A DNA stretch of 64,000 bases from an uncultured Sediminibacterium sp. GTDB taxonomy: Bacteria > Bacteroidota > Bacteroidia > Chitinophagales > Chitinophagaceae. The stretch spans positions 42,238-106,237 of the forward strand of contig NZ_CAMLMJ010000012.1 in assembly GCF_946481145.1 (NCBI RefSeq), written 5' to 3'. Each line of letters begins with the position of its first letter. The first letter of the stretch is position 1. The notes below the pieces were generated by a model. That model saw only the letters and a program-made list of their open reading frames with translations. It searched no databases and was not told the origin of the DNA. This document shows positions 1 through 8,958 of this stretch, piece after piece. The position numbers were made by a program, and so were the translations under genes.

Positions 1-2
1 CG

Positions 3-383
3 CAACAATTAAATCCTATCAGCAGAGAAGTGTCTGATGTTATGCGTATGCCAGTTCAGCCAAATAAAGCGATTGTTGGTGCTAATGCATTTTCGCATTC
101 TTCAGGTATTCACCAGGATGGGTTCCTGAAAGATGCACAGACTTACGAAATTATTAATCCGGAAGAAGTAGGAGCTGAAGGAAGTAAAATTGTTTTAACA
201 GCAAGAAGTGGAAGAAGTGCCCTGGCACACCGTTTTCAAAAATTAGGTTATCAGTATAACAGAAATGATATTGATGTTTTGTATCAGTCTTTTTTACAGG
301 TAGCAGATAGAAAAAAAGAAGTAGAGGAAAGTGATCTGCATGCAATGGCTCAGGCATATAAACAAGAGCCTGCAATAGCATAG
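3..383 (+). CDS. leuA: 2-isopropylmalate synthase, C-terminal part (5' end outside window)
   Basis: Only the last ~126 codons are present. The reading frame is open from base 3, so the gene enters from the left edge and the GTG at 30 is not a real start. The fragment contains the family's conserved stretch SREVSDVMRMPVQPNKAIVG followed by NAFSHSSGIHQDG, the end of the TIM-barrel and linker region. Only a short piece follows before the stop. LeuA condenses acetyl-CoA with 2-oxoisovalerate in the first committed step of leucine synthesis. No complete LeuA regulatory (allosteric) domain is visible after the HQDG motif: the ~85 residues that follow are shorter than in the long LeuA form, suggesting a short LeuA. 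It is first in a leuA-leuC-leuD-leuB order. Confidence 0.93.
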   Translation, partial: QQLNPISREVSDVMRMPVQPNKAIVGANAFSHSSGIHQDGFLKDAQTYEIINPEEVGAEGSKIVLTARSGRSALAHRFQKLGYQYNRNDIDVLYQSFLQVADRKKEVEESDLHAMAQAYKQEPAIA

Positions 384-415
384 GATTTTCTCATCAGCAT
401 AGTTTTAGTTTTTCA

Positions 416-437
416 GCCTGGCATATTAATGCCAGGC
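416..437 (+). other. Perfect intercistronic hairpin between leuA and leuC
   Basis: GCCTGGCAT and ATGCCAGGC form a 9-bp perfect stem with the four-base loop ATTA. It ends 15 bases before the leuC ATG at 453. There is no T run after it, so it is not a standard terminator; mRNA processing, stability or translational control of leuC are possible roles. Seen in sequence; function inferred. Confidence 0.5.
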
Positions 438-452
438 AATTTTAAAAATTGT

Positions 453-1853
453 ATGGCAAAGACATTATTTGAAAAAATTTGGGACAAACATGTTGTCAAA
501 CAAATTGACGGAGGACCGTCTGTATTGTATATTGATAAACACTTCATTCATGAAGTAACAAGTCCCCAAGCTTTTAAAGGCATCGAAAAAAGGGGGCTTT
601 CTGTTTTCAGGCCAGACCAGGTTGTAGCAACAGCAGATCATAATGTGCCAACCCTGAATCAACACCTTCCTATAAAAGATGAGTTATCTCGTATTCAGGT
701 GCAGCAGCTTATTGAAAACTGCAAAAAGCATCATATCGAATTATACGGACTTGGACATCCATTTCAGGGTATTGTACATGTAATCGGGCCGGAACTTGGC
801 ATAACCCAGCCAGGTATGACGATTGTATGCGGCGATAGCCACACTTCTACACACGGCGCATTTGGTGCTATTGCGTTTGGTATAGGAACCAGTGAGGTGG
901 AAATGGTATTTGCTTCTCAATGTCTGATGCAAAGCAAACCTAAATTGATGCGTATTAATATTGATGGGGCATTGAATAAGGGGGTTGTATCAAAAGATAT
1001 TATTCTGTACATCATTTCAAAAATATCAGCCAGCGGAGCTACTGGATATTTTGTTGAATATGCAGGATCGGCTATAAGGGATTTATCCATGGAAGCCAGG
1101 ATGACGATCTGTAATATGAGTATTGAAATGGGCGCACGTGGCGGAATGATTGCCCCTGATGAAGTTACATTTAACTACATGAAAGGCAGACAGTTTGTAC
1201 CCTCAGGTGATCAATGGGAAGCAAAACTGTTGGAATGGAAAGAACTATACAGTGATGCTGATGCAAAATTCGACCTTGAAATAAATATCAATGCCGGAGA
1301 AATTGAACCTATGATTACCTATGGTACGAATCCTGGCCTCGGTATCGCCATCAATGGCGCTGTGCCAGTTGCGGAAACTATTCCGGATGAAGGAGAAAGA
1401 AACAATATAATCAAGGCTTTGCAATACATGGGTCTGGAAAGTGGTAAACCATTATTGGGAATGCCTGTACAGCATGTTTTTATTGGTAGTTGTACCAATT
1501 CAAGAATTGAAGACCTCCGTATGGTAGCTTCATTGGTAAAAGGTCGCAAAAAACATGAACAGGTGCAGGTAATGATTGTACCTGGTTCACAACAGGTATC
1601 CAAGCAGGTGCAGGCTGAGGGATTGGATAAAATATTTAAAGAAGCTGGTTTTGAAATTCGTCAGGCAGGATGCAGTGCCTGTCTTGGTATGAATGAAGAT
1701 AAAATACCAGCAGGAGAATATTGTATCAGTACCAGCAACAGAAACTTTGAAGGAAGACAAGGAGCAGGAGCAAGAACCTTACTGGCAAGTCCGCTTACAG
1801 CAGCAGCAGCGGCCATTACAGGAGTAGTAACAGATGTTCGGGAATTAATATAA
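453..1853 (+). CDS. leuC: 3-isopropylmalate dehydratase large subunit
   Basis: Aconitase-family subunit that with LeuD isomerises 2-isopropylmalate to 3-isopropylmalate in leucine synthesis. I start it at ATG 453 ([15 protein letters not shown]), the family's usual beginning. An upstream in-frame ATG at 429 would add eight unconserved residues and would lie inside the hairpin. The 466-residue length is normal. Iron-sulfur ligands are visible: the Cys in [11 protein letters not shown] and the pair in [10 protein letters not shown]. Substrate motifs [12 protein letters not shown] and [12 protein letters not shown] are intact. LeuD follows after 46 bases. Confidence 0.97.
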   Translation: MAKTLFEKIWDKHVVKQIDGGPSVLYIDKHFIHEVTSPQAFKGIEKRGLSVFRPDQVVATADHNVPTLNQHLPIKDELSRIQVQQLIENCKKHHIELYGLGHPFQGIVHVIGPELGITQPGMTIVCGDSHTSTHGAFGAIAFGIGTSEVEMVFASQCLMQSKPKLMRINIDGALNKGVVSKDIILYIISKISASGATGYFVEYAGSAIRDLSMEARMTICNMSIEMGARGGMIAPDEVTFNYMKGRQFVPSGDQWEAKLLEWKELYSDADAKFDLEININAGEIEPMITYGTNPGLGIAINGAVPVAETIPDEGERNNIIKALQYMGLESGKPLLGMPVQHVFIGSCTNSRIEDLRMVASLVKGRKKHEQVQVMIVPGSQQVSKQVQAEGLDKIFKEAGFEIRQAGCSACLGMNEDKIPAGEYCISTSNRNFEGRQGAGARTLLASPLTAAAAAITGVVTDVRELI

Positions 1854-1899
1854 GCTTTTGACTGCCGTTAACTGGTAGTAAGAAACGCAAAATTTAAAA

Positions 1900-2484
1900 A
1901 TGAATAAAGTAACAACCATACATAGCAGATTCGTTCCGGTAACTATCGAAAATGTTGACACGGATCAGATTATTCCTGCACGCTTTTTAAAAGCTACAAC
2001 AAGGGATGGATTTGGTAAGAATTTATTTCGCGACTGGCGTTATTCAAATGATGATGAACAACAACCCAAAGCAGACTTTGTGTTGAACCAGACGATATAT
2101 TCAGGTGAAATTTTGGTAGCCGGTAAAAATTTTGGTTGTGGTTCATCCAGAGAGCATGCAGCATGGGCCATCAAAGACTATGGATTTGCAGCAGTTGTTT
2201 CCAGCTTTTTTGCTGACATTTTTAAAAACAATGCCCTGAATAATGGATTGCTGCCTGTTACAGTAACAGAAGCATTTCTGCAACAGATTTTTGCACAACC
2301 CGCTACTTCAACTTTAACGATTGACCTTGCAGCCCAAACGATAACTATTGATGGTACCGGAGAGACAGCATCGTTTGATATAAACAATTACAAAAAAACA
2401 TGTCTGTTGAACGGATATGACGATATAGATTACCTGATTAGCATTAAACAGGAAATCGAACAATTTGAAAAGGAACGCATATAA
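1900..2484 (+). CDS. leuD: 3-isopropylmalate dehydratase small subunit
   Basis: Swivel-domain partner of LeuC, 194 residues, as expected for the family. Conserved features seen: the N-terminal [13 protein letters not shown] motif and [16 protein letters not shown], the substrate-binding loop. It sits 46 bases after leuC and 19 bases before leuB, consistent with a single leuACDB transcript. Confidence 0.97.
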   Translation: MNKVTTIHSRFVPVTIENVDTDQIIPARFLKATTRDGFGKNLFRDWRYSNDDEQQPKADFVLNQTIYSGEILVAGKNFGCGSSREHAAWAIKDYGFAAVVSSFFADIFKNNALNNGLLPVTVTEAFLQQIFAQPATSTLTIDLAAQTITIDGTGETASFDINNYKKTCLLNGYDDIDYLISIKQEIEQFEKERI

Positions 2485-2503
2485 ACTATAAACTACCCGA
2501 GCC

Positions 2504-3616
2504 ATGAATAAAAAGATTGCCGTAATTCCAGGAGATGGTATTGGTCCAGAAGTAACCAACCAATCCGTAAAAGTATTGGACGCAATAGCCAAACGATTTG
2601 GTCATCAGTTCGATTACCACTATGCCGTAATGGGCGCTATTGCTATTGACCAAACAGGAAATCCATTACCTGACACCACCATTGAAACCTGTTTGCAAAG
2701 CGATGCAATATTATTTGGTGCAATCGGAGATCCAAAGTATGATAATGATCCGGCAGCGAAAGTAAGGCCAGAACAAGGATTATTGAAACTTAGAAAAGTG
2801 CTCCAGCTGTATGCTAATATAAGGCCCATCGATACCTACAAAGCTTTGCAACACATGTCGCCACTTAAGGCAAAACAATTGGAGAATGTTGATTTTGTCA
2901 TCTTCAGAGAACTTACAGGCGGTATTTATTTCGGGAAAAAATCAATACAGGAAGATGGTAAAGTTGCAGTAGATGAGTGCACTTATTCAGTAGAAGAAAT
3001 TGAACGAATAGCGCAACTTGCATTTCAATACGCAAAAAAAAGAAGGAATAAACTTACACTGGTAGATAAAGCCAACGTCCTGGAAACATCCAGACTTTGG
3101 AGAAAAGTAGTGCAAGAGATAAGTGCCCAATATCCTGAAGTAAGTGTTGATTATATGTTTGTAGATAATGCTGCAATGCAGATTATTCTAAATCCGGCGC
3201 AATTCGATGTGATACTGACTGAAAACATGTTTGGCGATATCATCAGCGATGAGGCAAGTGTATTAAGTGGATCATTAGGATTATTACCCTCTGCTTCAGT
3301 TGGTAATACGGTTGCATTGTTTGAACCTATTCACGGATCATACCCGCAGGCAGCAGGAAAAGATATCGCAAACCCTTTAGGATCAATACTTTCAGCAGCA
3401 ATGCTTTTAGACCATTTTGGGCTTCAACAGGAAGCAACGGCGGTTAGGCAGGCTGTAGAGTGGACACTGGTAAATGGGTTTGTTTCAAAAGATATAGATC
3501 CAATTAATAATTATTCAACCACTGCTATTGGCGATCTGATAGCAGATCATATAGAAAGAAATAAGGGAGCTGAAATAGAAACAAATACCAGCCTAAATAA
3601 ATCAACGATTATTTAG
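2504..3616 (+). CDS. leuB: 3-isopropylmalate dehydrogenase
   Basis: NAD-dependent beta-decarboxylating dehydrogenase giving 2-oxoisocaproate, the leucine precursor. 370 residues. IPGDGIGPEV opens the protein, and ELTGGIYFGK, DKANVLETSRLWR and ENMFGDIISDEASVL are the metal and substrate motifs. The nucleotide site is HGSYPQAAGKDIANP. This is the last gene of the leucine operon; a long hairpin follows at 3639-3674. Confidence 0.97.
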   Translation: MNKKIAVIPGDGIGPEVTNQSVKVLDAIAKRFGHQFDYHYAVMGAIAIDQTGNPLPDTTIETCLQSDAILFGAIGDPKYDNDPAAKVRPEQGLLKLRKVLQLYANIRPIDTYKALQHMSPLKAKQLENVDFVIFRELTGGIYFGKKSIQEDGKVAVDECTYSVEEIERIAQLAFQYAKKRRNKLTLVDKANVLETSRLWRKVVQEISAQYPEVSVDYMFVDNAAMQIILNPAQFDVILTENMFGDIISDEASVLSGSLGLLPSASVGNTVALFEPIHGSYPQAAGKDIANPLGSILSAAMLLDHFGLQQEATAVRQAVEWTLVNGFVSKDIDPINNYSTTAIGDLIADHIERNKGAEIETNTSLNKSTII

Positions 3617-3638
3617 TAGTTAAATAAAAAGGTTAAAG

Positions 3639-3674
3639 AAGTGCGGCAAAATACCCATGGTATGCGCCGCACTT
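3639..3674 (+). terminator. Probable leu operon terminator hairpin
   Basis: AAGTGCGGC (3639-3647) pairs perfectly with GCCGCACTT (3666-3674). The loop contains a second small stem, ATACC with GGTAT. The following bases, TGTTGTTTATG, are only moderately T-rich. It lies 22 bases after the leuB stop and before the ilv promoter, so a terminator is the simplest reading. Confidence 0.6.
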
Positions 3675-3749
3675 GTTGTTTATGAACCAGTGATAACAAA
3701 CGCTTGTTCGCTAAATGACAAATGGTTTTAAAAATAAATAACAGAGTTC

Positions 3750-3781
3750 TTTGTTTTTTTCGAGAGGTGGGACTATCTTCG
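3750..3781 (+). promoter_or_regulatory. Bacteroidota-type promoter of the ilv operon
   Basis: TTTG at 3750-3753 and TATCTTCG at 3774-3781 are separated by 20 bases. This matches the known Bacteroidota -33 TTTG / -7 TAnnTTTG arrangement with one mismatch. Transcription would start near 3787, about 15 bases before the leader ATG at 3802. Confidence 0.6.
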
Positions 3782-3801
3782 TTTTTCAAGAGTACCACTC
3801 T

Positions 3802-3906
3802 ATGTTAAGAAACGGAATCAATATTGTCAACAGCATCAACACGATTATTATTGTGGTTGTCATTATTATTATTCCCGCACTAACTGGAGGAGGAGCCCTT
3901 ATGTAA
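3802..3906 (+). CDS. ilv operon leader peptide (34 aa, Ile/Val run)
   Basis: A short open frame of 34 codons upstream of ilvE. It begins MLRNGINIVNSINT, continues with three Ile, three Val and four Ile codons in a row, and ends PALTGGGALM. Ten Ile, four Val and three Leu make up half the peptide. The enterobacterial ilvGMEDA leader has the same character. A 10-bp terminator with a T tract follows 24 bases after the stop, and ilvE follows that. Slow translation of the Ile/Val run when charged tRNA is scarce would report the end-product level. No other function is suggested by the sequence. Leader genes of this size are usually missed by gene callers. Confidence 0.88.
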   Translation: MLRNGINIVNSINTIIIVVVIIIIPALTGGGALM

Positions 3907-3942
3907 CTATAAAAAAACGAATAAGCATACAGCCCCGCCTCC
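3886..3942 (+). promoter_or_regulatory. Candidate antiterminator pairing of the ilv attenuator
   Basis: GGAGGAGGAGC (3886-3896) can pair with GCCCCGCCTCC (3932-3942), 9 of 11 positions, using up the 5' arm of the terminator. The upstream arm is the Gly-Gly-Gly-Ala codons of the leader peptide. A ribosome stalled on the last Ile codon (3871-3873) would leave this arm free; one that reaches the stop at 3904-3906 would cover it and let the terminator form. Pairing is seen; the mechanism is inferred from known attenuators. Confidence 0.62.
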
Positions 3943-3960
3943 AAAAGGCGGGGCTTTTTT
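3931..3960 (+). terminator. Attenuator terminator of the ilv operon
   Basis: AGCCCCGCCT (3931-3940) and AGGCGGGGCT (3946-3955) form a perfect 10-bp GC-rich stem with loop CCAAA, immediately followed by a run of T. It is a strong intrinsic terminator only ~20 bases before the ilvE start. That position makes sense only as a regulated (attenuator) terminator. Confidence 0.88.
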
Positions 3961-3981
3961 ATTTACAACAAAACAAACAAT

Positions 3982-4875
3982 ATGTATTACGGCGAGTCTA
4001 CGGTACTTTACTTTAATGGGGAATTCCTGAATGCAAAAGATGCAAAGATCGATCTGTATAGTCAATCGCTCCATTATGGTTATGCCGTATTTGAAGGTAT
4101 CAGGTCTTATAAAACAGAAAATGGCACAAAAATTTTCAAAGCTAAAGAGCACTACGACAGGCTTCGATACTCCGCAGAAGTTATGGGAATACCATTCGAA
4201 ACTTCTACAGATACTTTAACGGAATTAACCTACGAAGTACTTAGGCTTAATAATTTCAGTGATGCTTATATACGACCTGTTGTGCTATGCTCACCCAATA
4301 TGTCTCTCTCTAAAGGGAAAGAAAGCTATTTGACAATAACAGCATGGGAATGGACAAATGGCTACCTGAGTAACCAGATGCGCATCATGACCTCCTCTTA
4401 CCGAAGACCAAATCCTTCAGGATTCAAGATAAATGCAAAAGTATCCGGCCACTATGTAAATTCTATTCTTGCCTGTCAGGAAGCAAAAGATAATGGCTAC
4501 GATGAAGCATTGTTACTAGATATAGAAGGCAATGTAGCAGAAGGCCCTGGTGCTAATGTGTTTTTTGAAAAAGATGGCGTATTGTATACACCAGCCGCAG
4601 GAAATATTTTACCCGGCATTACAAGAGCAACGGTATTGGAACTGTGCCAGGAACTACAAATACCGGTACAAGAAAAGAAATGTTCACCAGAAGAAATGAG
4701 AGGAGCTGACAGTGCATTCTATTGCGGAACGGCTGCTGAAGTTGTTGCATTGGAATCAATGGATGGAGTACACTTTAAACAACCATGGGAAAATAGTTAC
4801 GGAAGCCTGTTACAGCAGGCTTATAAAGCAAAGGTTTTAGAAAAATCATTTACAAGAGAAACAGTAGAAGCATAA
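3982..4875 (+). CDS. ilvE: Branched-chain amino acid aminotransferase
   Basis: PLP-dependent class IV aminotransferase for the last step of Ile, Val and Leu synthesis. 297 residues. Family features: [20 protein letters not shown] and [13 protein letters not shown] near the N terminus, the PLP lysine at about residue 153 in [12 protein letters not shown], and EGPGANVFF and [12 protein letters not shown]. It is the first structural gene after the attenuator, and ilvD begins 4 bases after its stop. The leader control is therefore expected to act on the whole operon. Confidence 0.95.
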   Translation: MYYGESTVLYFNGEFLNAKDAKIDLYSQSLHYGYAVFEGIRSYKTENGTKIFKAKEHYDRLRYSAEVMGIPFETSTDTLTELTYEVLRLNNFSDAYIRPVVLCSPNMSLSKGKESYLTITAWEWTNGYLSNQMRIMTSSYRRPNPSGFKINAKVSGHYVNSILACQEAKDNGYDEALLLDIEGNVAEGPGANVFFEKDGVLYTPAAGNILPGITRATVLELCQELQIPVQEKKCSPEEMRGADSAFYCGTAAEVVALESMDGVHFKQPWENSYGSLLQQAYKAKVLEKSFTRETVEA

Positions 4876-4879
4876 TAGT

Positions 4880-6562
4880 ATGAAGGAACTCAACAAATAT
4901 TCCAAAACAATTACACAGGATGTAACACAACCTGCTGCTCAGGCTATGTTTTATGGCATTGGTCTTACAGAGGAAGACCTGAAAAAAGCACAGGTAGGCG
5001 TGGTGAGTATGGGTTATGATGGTAACACCTGTAACATGCACTTGAATGATCTTGCCAAACTGGTAAAACAAGGTGTTTGGGATAATGATCTGGTAGGCCT
5101 CATTTTTAATACTATTGGTGTAAGTGATGGAATGAGTAATGGAACCGATGGTATGCGTTATTCATTGGTAAGCAGAGATATTATTGCTGATTCAATTGAA
5201 GCTGTTTGTGGTGCACAATATTATGATGGTATTATCGCTCTGCCAGGTTGCGATAAAAATATGCCCGGTTCACTTATAGCAATGGGTAGATTAAACAGAC
5301 CTGCCATAATGGTATATGGAGGAACAATTGCACCCGGTCATTATAAAGGACAAGACTTAAATATCGTTTCTGCTTTTGAGGCACTTGGTCAAAAAATTGC
5401 TGGGGACTTATCAGAAGCAGATTTTAAAGGCATTGTGCAACATGCTTGTCCTGGTGCAGGAGCCTGTGGCGGCATGTATACCGCTAATACCATGGCATCT
5501 GCTATAGAAGCATTAGGAATGAGCCTTCCTTATTCTTCCTCTAATCCTGCATTAAGTGACGAGAAGAAACAGGAATGTCTTGAGGCAGGTAAAGCAATTC
5601 GCCATTTGCTTGAACTGGATATCAAACCAAAAGATATCATGACCCGTAAAGCTTTTGAAAATGCTATTACGGTGATCATGGTGTTGGGTGGAAGCACCAA
5701 TGCTGTATTGCACTTAATAGCAATGGCAAAAGCAGTTGATGTAGCACTTACCCAGGATGATTTTCAGCACATAAGCGACCGTATTCCTGTATTGGCAGAT
5801 TTTAAACCAAGCGGTAAATACCTGATGCAAGACTTGCACCAATACGGTGGTTTGCCTGCCGTGATGAAATACCTGTTGCAAAAAGGGATGTTACATGGTG
5901 ATTGTTTAACCGTTACCGGGAAAACATTGGCCGAAAATCTGGTAGATGCACCTGAATTAAATTTTGAGGCACAAAAGATTATCCTGCCACTCGAAAATCC
6001 TGTCAAGCAAACAGGTCACCTGCAAGTATTATATGGTAATCTGGCTGAAAAAGGAAGTGTTGCAAAGATCAGTGGGAAAGAGGGAGAATTATTTGAAGGA
6101 CCTGCAAGGGTATTCGATGGAGAACATGCTTTGATCGATGGCATTAATACTGGAAAGATCAAAAAAGGAGATGTGGTTGTAATACGATATGTTGGTCCAA
6201 AGGGTGGACCGGGAATGCCGGAAATGCTGAAACCTACATCAGCCATAATCGGTGCAGGATTGGGGAAATCTGTTGCATTAATAACAGACGGAAGATTTAG
6301 TGGCGGCACCCATGGTTTTGTGGTAGGCCATATTACACCGGAAGCTTATGACGGCGGACTTATTGCATTGGTGCAGGATGACGATATGATAGAAATCAAT
6401 GTAGCCACAAAAAAGATGACACTAAAAGTGACTGAATCAATATTGACAGAAAGAAGAAGGCAGTGGACAAAGCCTTCATTGAATGCACGAAAGGGCGTAT
6501 TGTTTAAATATGCTCAGGTAGTAAAAGATGCGTCCGAAGGTTGTGTAACTGATGAACTATAA
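4880..6562 (+). CDS. ilvD: Dihydroxy-acid dehydratase
   Basis: Iron-sulfur enzyme that dehydrates dihydroxy-isovalerate and dihydroxy-methylvalerate to the 2-oxo acids. 560 residues, full length. Iron-sulfur ligand motifs: [23 protein letters not shown] and [16 protein letters not shown]. The C-terminal [13 protein letters not shown] is also intact. Tight coupling to ilvE (4 bases) and to ilvB (26 bases). Confidence 0.97.
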   Translation: MKELNKYSKTITQDVTQPAAQAMFYGIGLTEEDLKKAQVGVVSMGYDGNTCNMHLNDLAKLVKQGVWDNDLVGLIFNTIGVSDGMSNGTDGMRYSLVSRDIIADSIEAVCGAQYYDGIIALPGCDKNMPGSLIAMGRLNRPAIMVYGGTIAPGHYKGQDLNIVSAFEALGQKIAGDLSEADFKGIVQHACPGAGACGGMYTANTMASAIEALGMSLPYSSSNPALSDEKKQECLEAGKAIRHLLELDIKPKDIMTRKAFENAITVIMVLGGSTNAVLHLIAMAKAVDVALTQDDFQHISDRIPVLADFKPSGKYLMQDLHQYGGLPAVMKYLLQKGMLHGDCLTVTGKTLAENLVDAPELNFEAQKIILPLENPVKQTGHLQVLYGNLAEKGSVAKISGKEGELFEGPARVFDGEHALIDGINTGKIKKGDVVVIRYVGPKGGPGMPEMLKPTSAIIGAGLGKSVALITDGRFSGGTHGFVVGHITPEAYDGGLIALVQDDDMIEINVATKKMTLKVTESILTERRRQWTKPSLNARKGVLFKYAQVVKDASEGCVTDEL

Positions 6563-6588
6563 TGAATAACATTTATAACTGAAATAAA

Positions 6589-8325
6589 ATGGAAGCAGCC
6601 GAATTGGTTAAAACCTCTGCAAAACAAACAGAAACCACCACATTAAGTGGCTCTCAGGCAGTACTGGAAGCATTCATTGCTGAAAGTGTGGATACTGTTT
6701 TTGGATACCCGGGTGGAGCGATAATGCCTATATATGATGCGTTATACGACTACCATGAAAAACTAAAGCATGTATTGGTCAGACATGAACAAGGCGGTAT
6801 TCACGCAGCACAAGGATATGCACGTTCCTCGGGGAAAGTAGGAGTGGTATTTGCTACGAGTGGTCCTGGTGCAACCAATCTGGTAACAGGATTGGCTGAT
6901 GCGCAAATTGACAGTACACCTTTGGTATGTATTACCGGGCAGGTATTTGCTCATCTGCTAGGTACCGATGCATTTCAGGAAACAGATGTGATAAACATTA
7001 CTGCTCCGGTTACTAAATGGAACTACCAGATTACTGATGCGGAAGAAATTCCCGAAGTATTGGCTAAAGCATTTTATATAGCAAAAAGTGGCAGGCCTGG
7101 CCCTGTATTGATTGATATCACCAAAAATGCACAGCTCCAAAAATTTGTCTATAATGGTTATAACAAGTGTAATCATATTAGAAGCTATCGGCCAAAGCCA
7201 ATCGTTCGGAATGAATTTATTGAAGAAGCAGCTAAACTTATTAATGCAGCAGAAAAACCTTTTGTGGTATTTGGTCAGGGTGTGATACTCGGAAAGGCTG
7301 AAAAGGAATTTAAATGCTTTATCGAAAAATCAGGAATACCTGCAGCTTGGACAATACTAGGACTTAGTGCTCTGCCAACAGATCATCCGTTGAATATGGG
7401 GATGTTGGGTATGCATGGAAACTATGGTCCAAATGTTATGACGAATGAATGCGATGTACTGATTGCCATCGGTATGCGTTTTGATGATCGGGTTACTGGA
7501 CGTCTGGATAAATATGCAAAACAGGCTAAAATAATTCACCTCGATATCGACCCCTCTGAAATTGATAAGAATGTAAAAGCAACAGTTGGCGTTTGGGGTG
7601 ATTGCAAAGAAACCTTGCCATTACTTACGAAACTGGTACAGGCCAAAGTGTATCCGCAGTGGGTGGAGAAATTTAAAACCTTTCAGCAGGAAGAAGAAAC
7701 ACAGGTAATATTTGATGAATTACATCCCGATACAGAGCAGATGACGATGGGTGAAGTAATTCGGGTGCTTAATGAACTAACCGGCGGAAATGCTATCGTT
7801 GTAAGTGATGTTGGTCAGCACCAAATGGTTGCATGCAGATATGCACGCTTTAATGAAACAAGAAGCAATATTACATCCGGTGGATTAGGTACCATGGGGT
7901 TTGCGCTACCTGCAGCGATCGGGGCAAAATTTGGCGCACCATCTCGTACCGTAGTTGCAGTAATCGGAGATGGGGGTGTACAAATGACTATTCAGGAATT
8001 AGGCACCATCATGCAAACAGGAATCGATGTCAAAATATTGATCCTTAATAATCAATTTCTGGGTATGGTTCGTCAGTGGCAGCAATTATTTCACGATAAA
8101 CGCTACTCTTTCGTTGATATAGCCAGCCCAGATTATGTAATGGTAGCTAAAGGATATGGAATAGCTGGTAATTCAGTGAATCAACGCGAACAATTGAAAC
8201 CCGCACTCGAAGCAATGTTGCAACATGATGGATCTTACCTGCTGGAAGTAATGGTAGGAAAAGAAAACAATGTATTCCCAATGGTGCCACAGGGTTGTAG
8301 TGTAAGTGAAATCAGATTAAAATAA
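6589..8325 (+). CDS. ilvB: Acetolactate synthase large (catalytic) subunit
   Basis: ThDP-dependent enzyme that makes acetolactate and acetohydroxybutyrate. 578 residues. The catalytic glutamate lies in VRHEQGGIHAAQGYARS, FAD/central domain signatures include GMLGMHG, and the ThDP motif runs from GDGGVQMT to LNNQFLGMV. The first ~20 residues (MEAAELVKTSAKQTETTTLS) are unconserved, so a slightly later start cannot be excluded, but no better ATG is apparent. The regulatory subunit follows after 4 bases. Confidence 0.97.
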   Translation: MEAAELVKTSAKQTETTTLSGSQAVLEAFIAESVDTVFGYPGGAIMPIYDALYDYHEKLKHVLVRHEQGGIHAAQGYARSSGKVGVVFATSGPGATNLVTGLADAQIDSTPLVCITGQVFAHLLGTDAFQETDVINITAPVTKWNYQITDAEEIPEVLAKAFYIAKSGRPGPVLIDITKNAQLQKFVYNGYNKCNHIRSYRPKPIVRNEFIEEAAKLINAAEKPFVVFGQGVILGKAEKEFKCFIEKSGIPAAWTILGLSALPTDHPLNMGMLGMHGNYGPNVMTNECDVLIAIGMRFDDRVTGRLDKYAKQAKIIHLDIDPSEIDKNVKATVGVWGDCKETLPLLTKLVQAKVYPQWVEKFKTFQQEEETQVIFDELHPDTEQMTMGEVIRVLNELTGGNAIVVSDVGQHQMVACRYARFNETRSNITSGGLGTMGFALPAAIGAKFGAPSRTVVAVIGDGGVQMTIQELGTIMQTGIDVKILILNNQFLGMVRQWQQLFHDKRYSFVDIASPDYVMVAKGYGIAGNSVNQREQLKPALEAMLQHDGSYLLEVMVGKENNVFPMVPQGCSVSEIRLK

Positions 8326-8329
8326 TTGT

Positions 8330-8920
8330 ATGAATAAACAGGAATTTACCATAACCGTATATACCGAGAACCATATTGGTCTCTTGAATCGTATTGCTAT
8401 TATTTTCTCCAGAAGAAAAATAAATATCGAAAGCCTGAATACTTCACCTTCTGAAGTAGAAGGAATACATCGATTTACTATTGTAATTGATGAATTGGAG
8501 GAAGTAGTTAGAAAACTTGTTCGACAAATTGAAAAACAGGTTGAAGTTTTAAAAGCATACTACAATACCAATGACGAAATCGTTTGGCAGGAGCTTGCCC
8601 TGTATAAAGTATCAACCGATGAAATTGCGGAAAAAGTAAAAGTAGAACGATTACTGCGCGAGTATGGTGCAAGGGCGGTGGTAATCAGGAAAGATTATAC
8701 CATTTTCGAAACCAGTGGTCATCGGGAAGAAACCAATAAGCTGATCGCTGTTTTAGAACCCCATGGACTGATAGAATTTGTAAGAAGTGCCAGGGTAGCC
8801 ATTATTAAAGCAAGCAGAGGATTCCATGAAAAAATAAAAGAGTTCGAAGCCCGTGATCCGGGTGAGGAAGTCATTGAGAATGAGTACCTGGGTAAAAGAG
8901 AAGAAGTATTTACAATGTAA
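8330..8920 (+). CDS. ilvN: Acetolactate synthase small (regulatory) subunit
   Basis: 196 residues with an N-terminal ACT domain (about residues 5-75): TVYTENHIGLLNRIAIIFSR followed by NIESLNTSPSEVEGIHRFTI. The second half is the ALS small-subunit C-terminal domain. It is expected to confer valine feedback on IlvB, next to which it is encoded with only 4 bases between. The symbols ilvN and ilvH are both used for this family. Confidence 0.95.
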   Translation: MNKQEFTITVYTENHIGLLNRIAIIFSRRKINIESLNTSPSEVEGIHRFTIVIDELEEVVRKLVRQIEKQVEVLKAYYNTNDEIVWQELALYKVSTDEIAEKVKVERLLREYGARAVVIRKDYTIFETSGHREETNKLIAVLEPHGLIEFVRSARVAIIKASRGFHEKIKEFEARDPGEEVIENEYLGKREEVFTM

Positions 8921-8958
8921 TAATAATAACCACCATAAAAACTTATAAAACAAACATC

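Noticed and set aside
30..32. GTG at 30 as a gene start
   Set aside because: The frame is open and conserved upstream to the window edge (QQLNPISREV), so it is an internal codon of leuA.
429..452. Earlier ATG for leuC
   Set aside because: The extra eight residues are not family-like and the ATG lies inside the hairpin; ATG 453 gives the conserved start.
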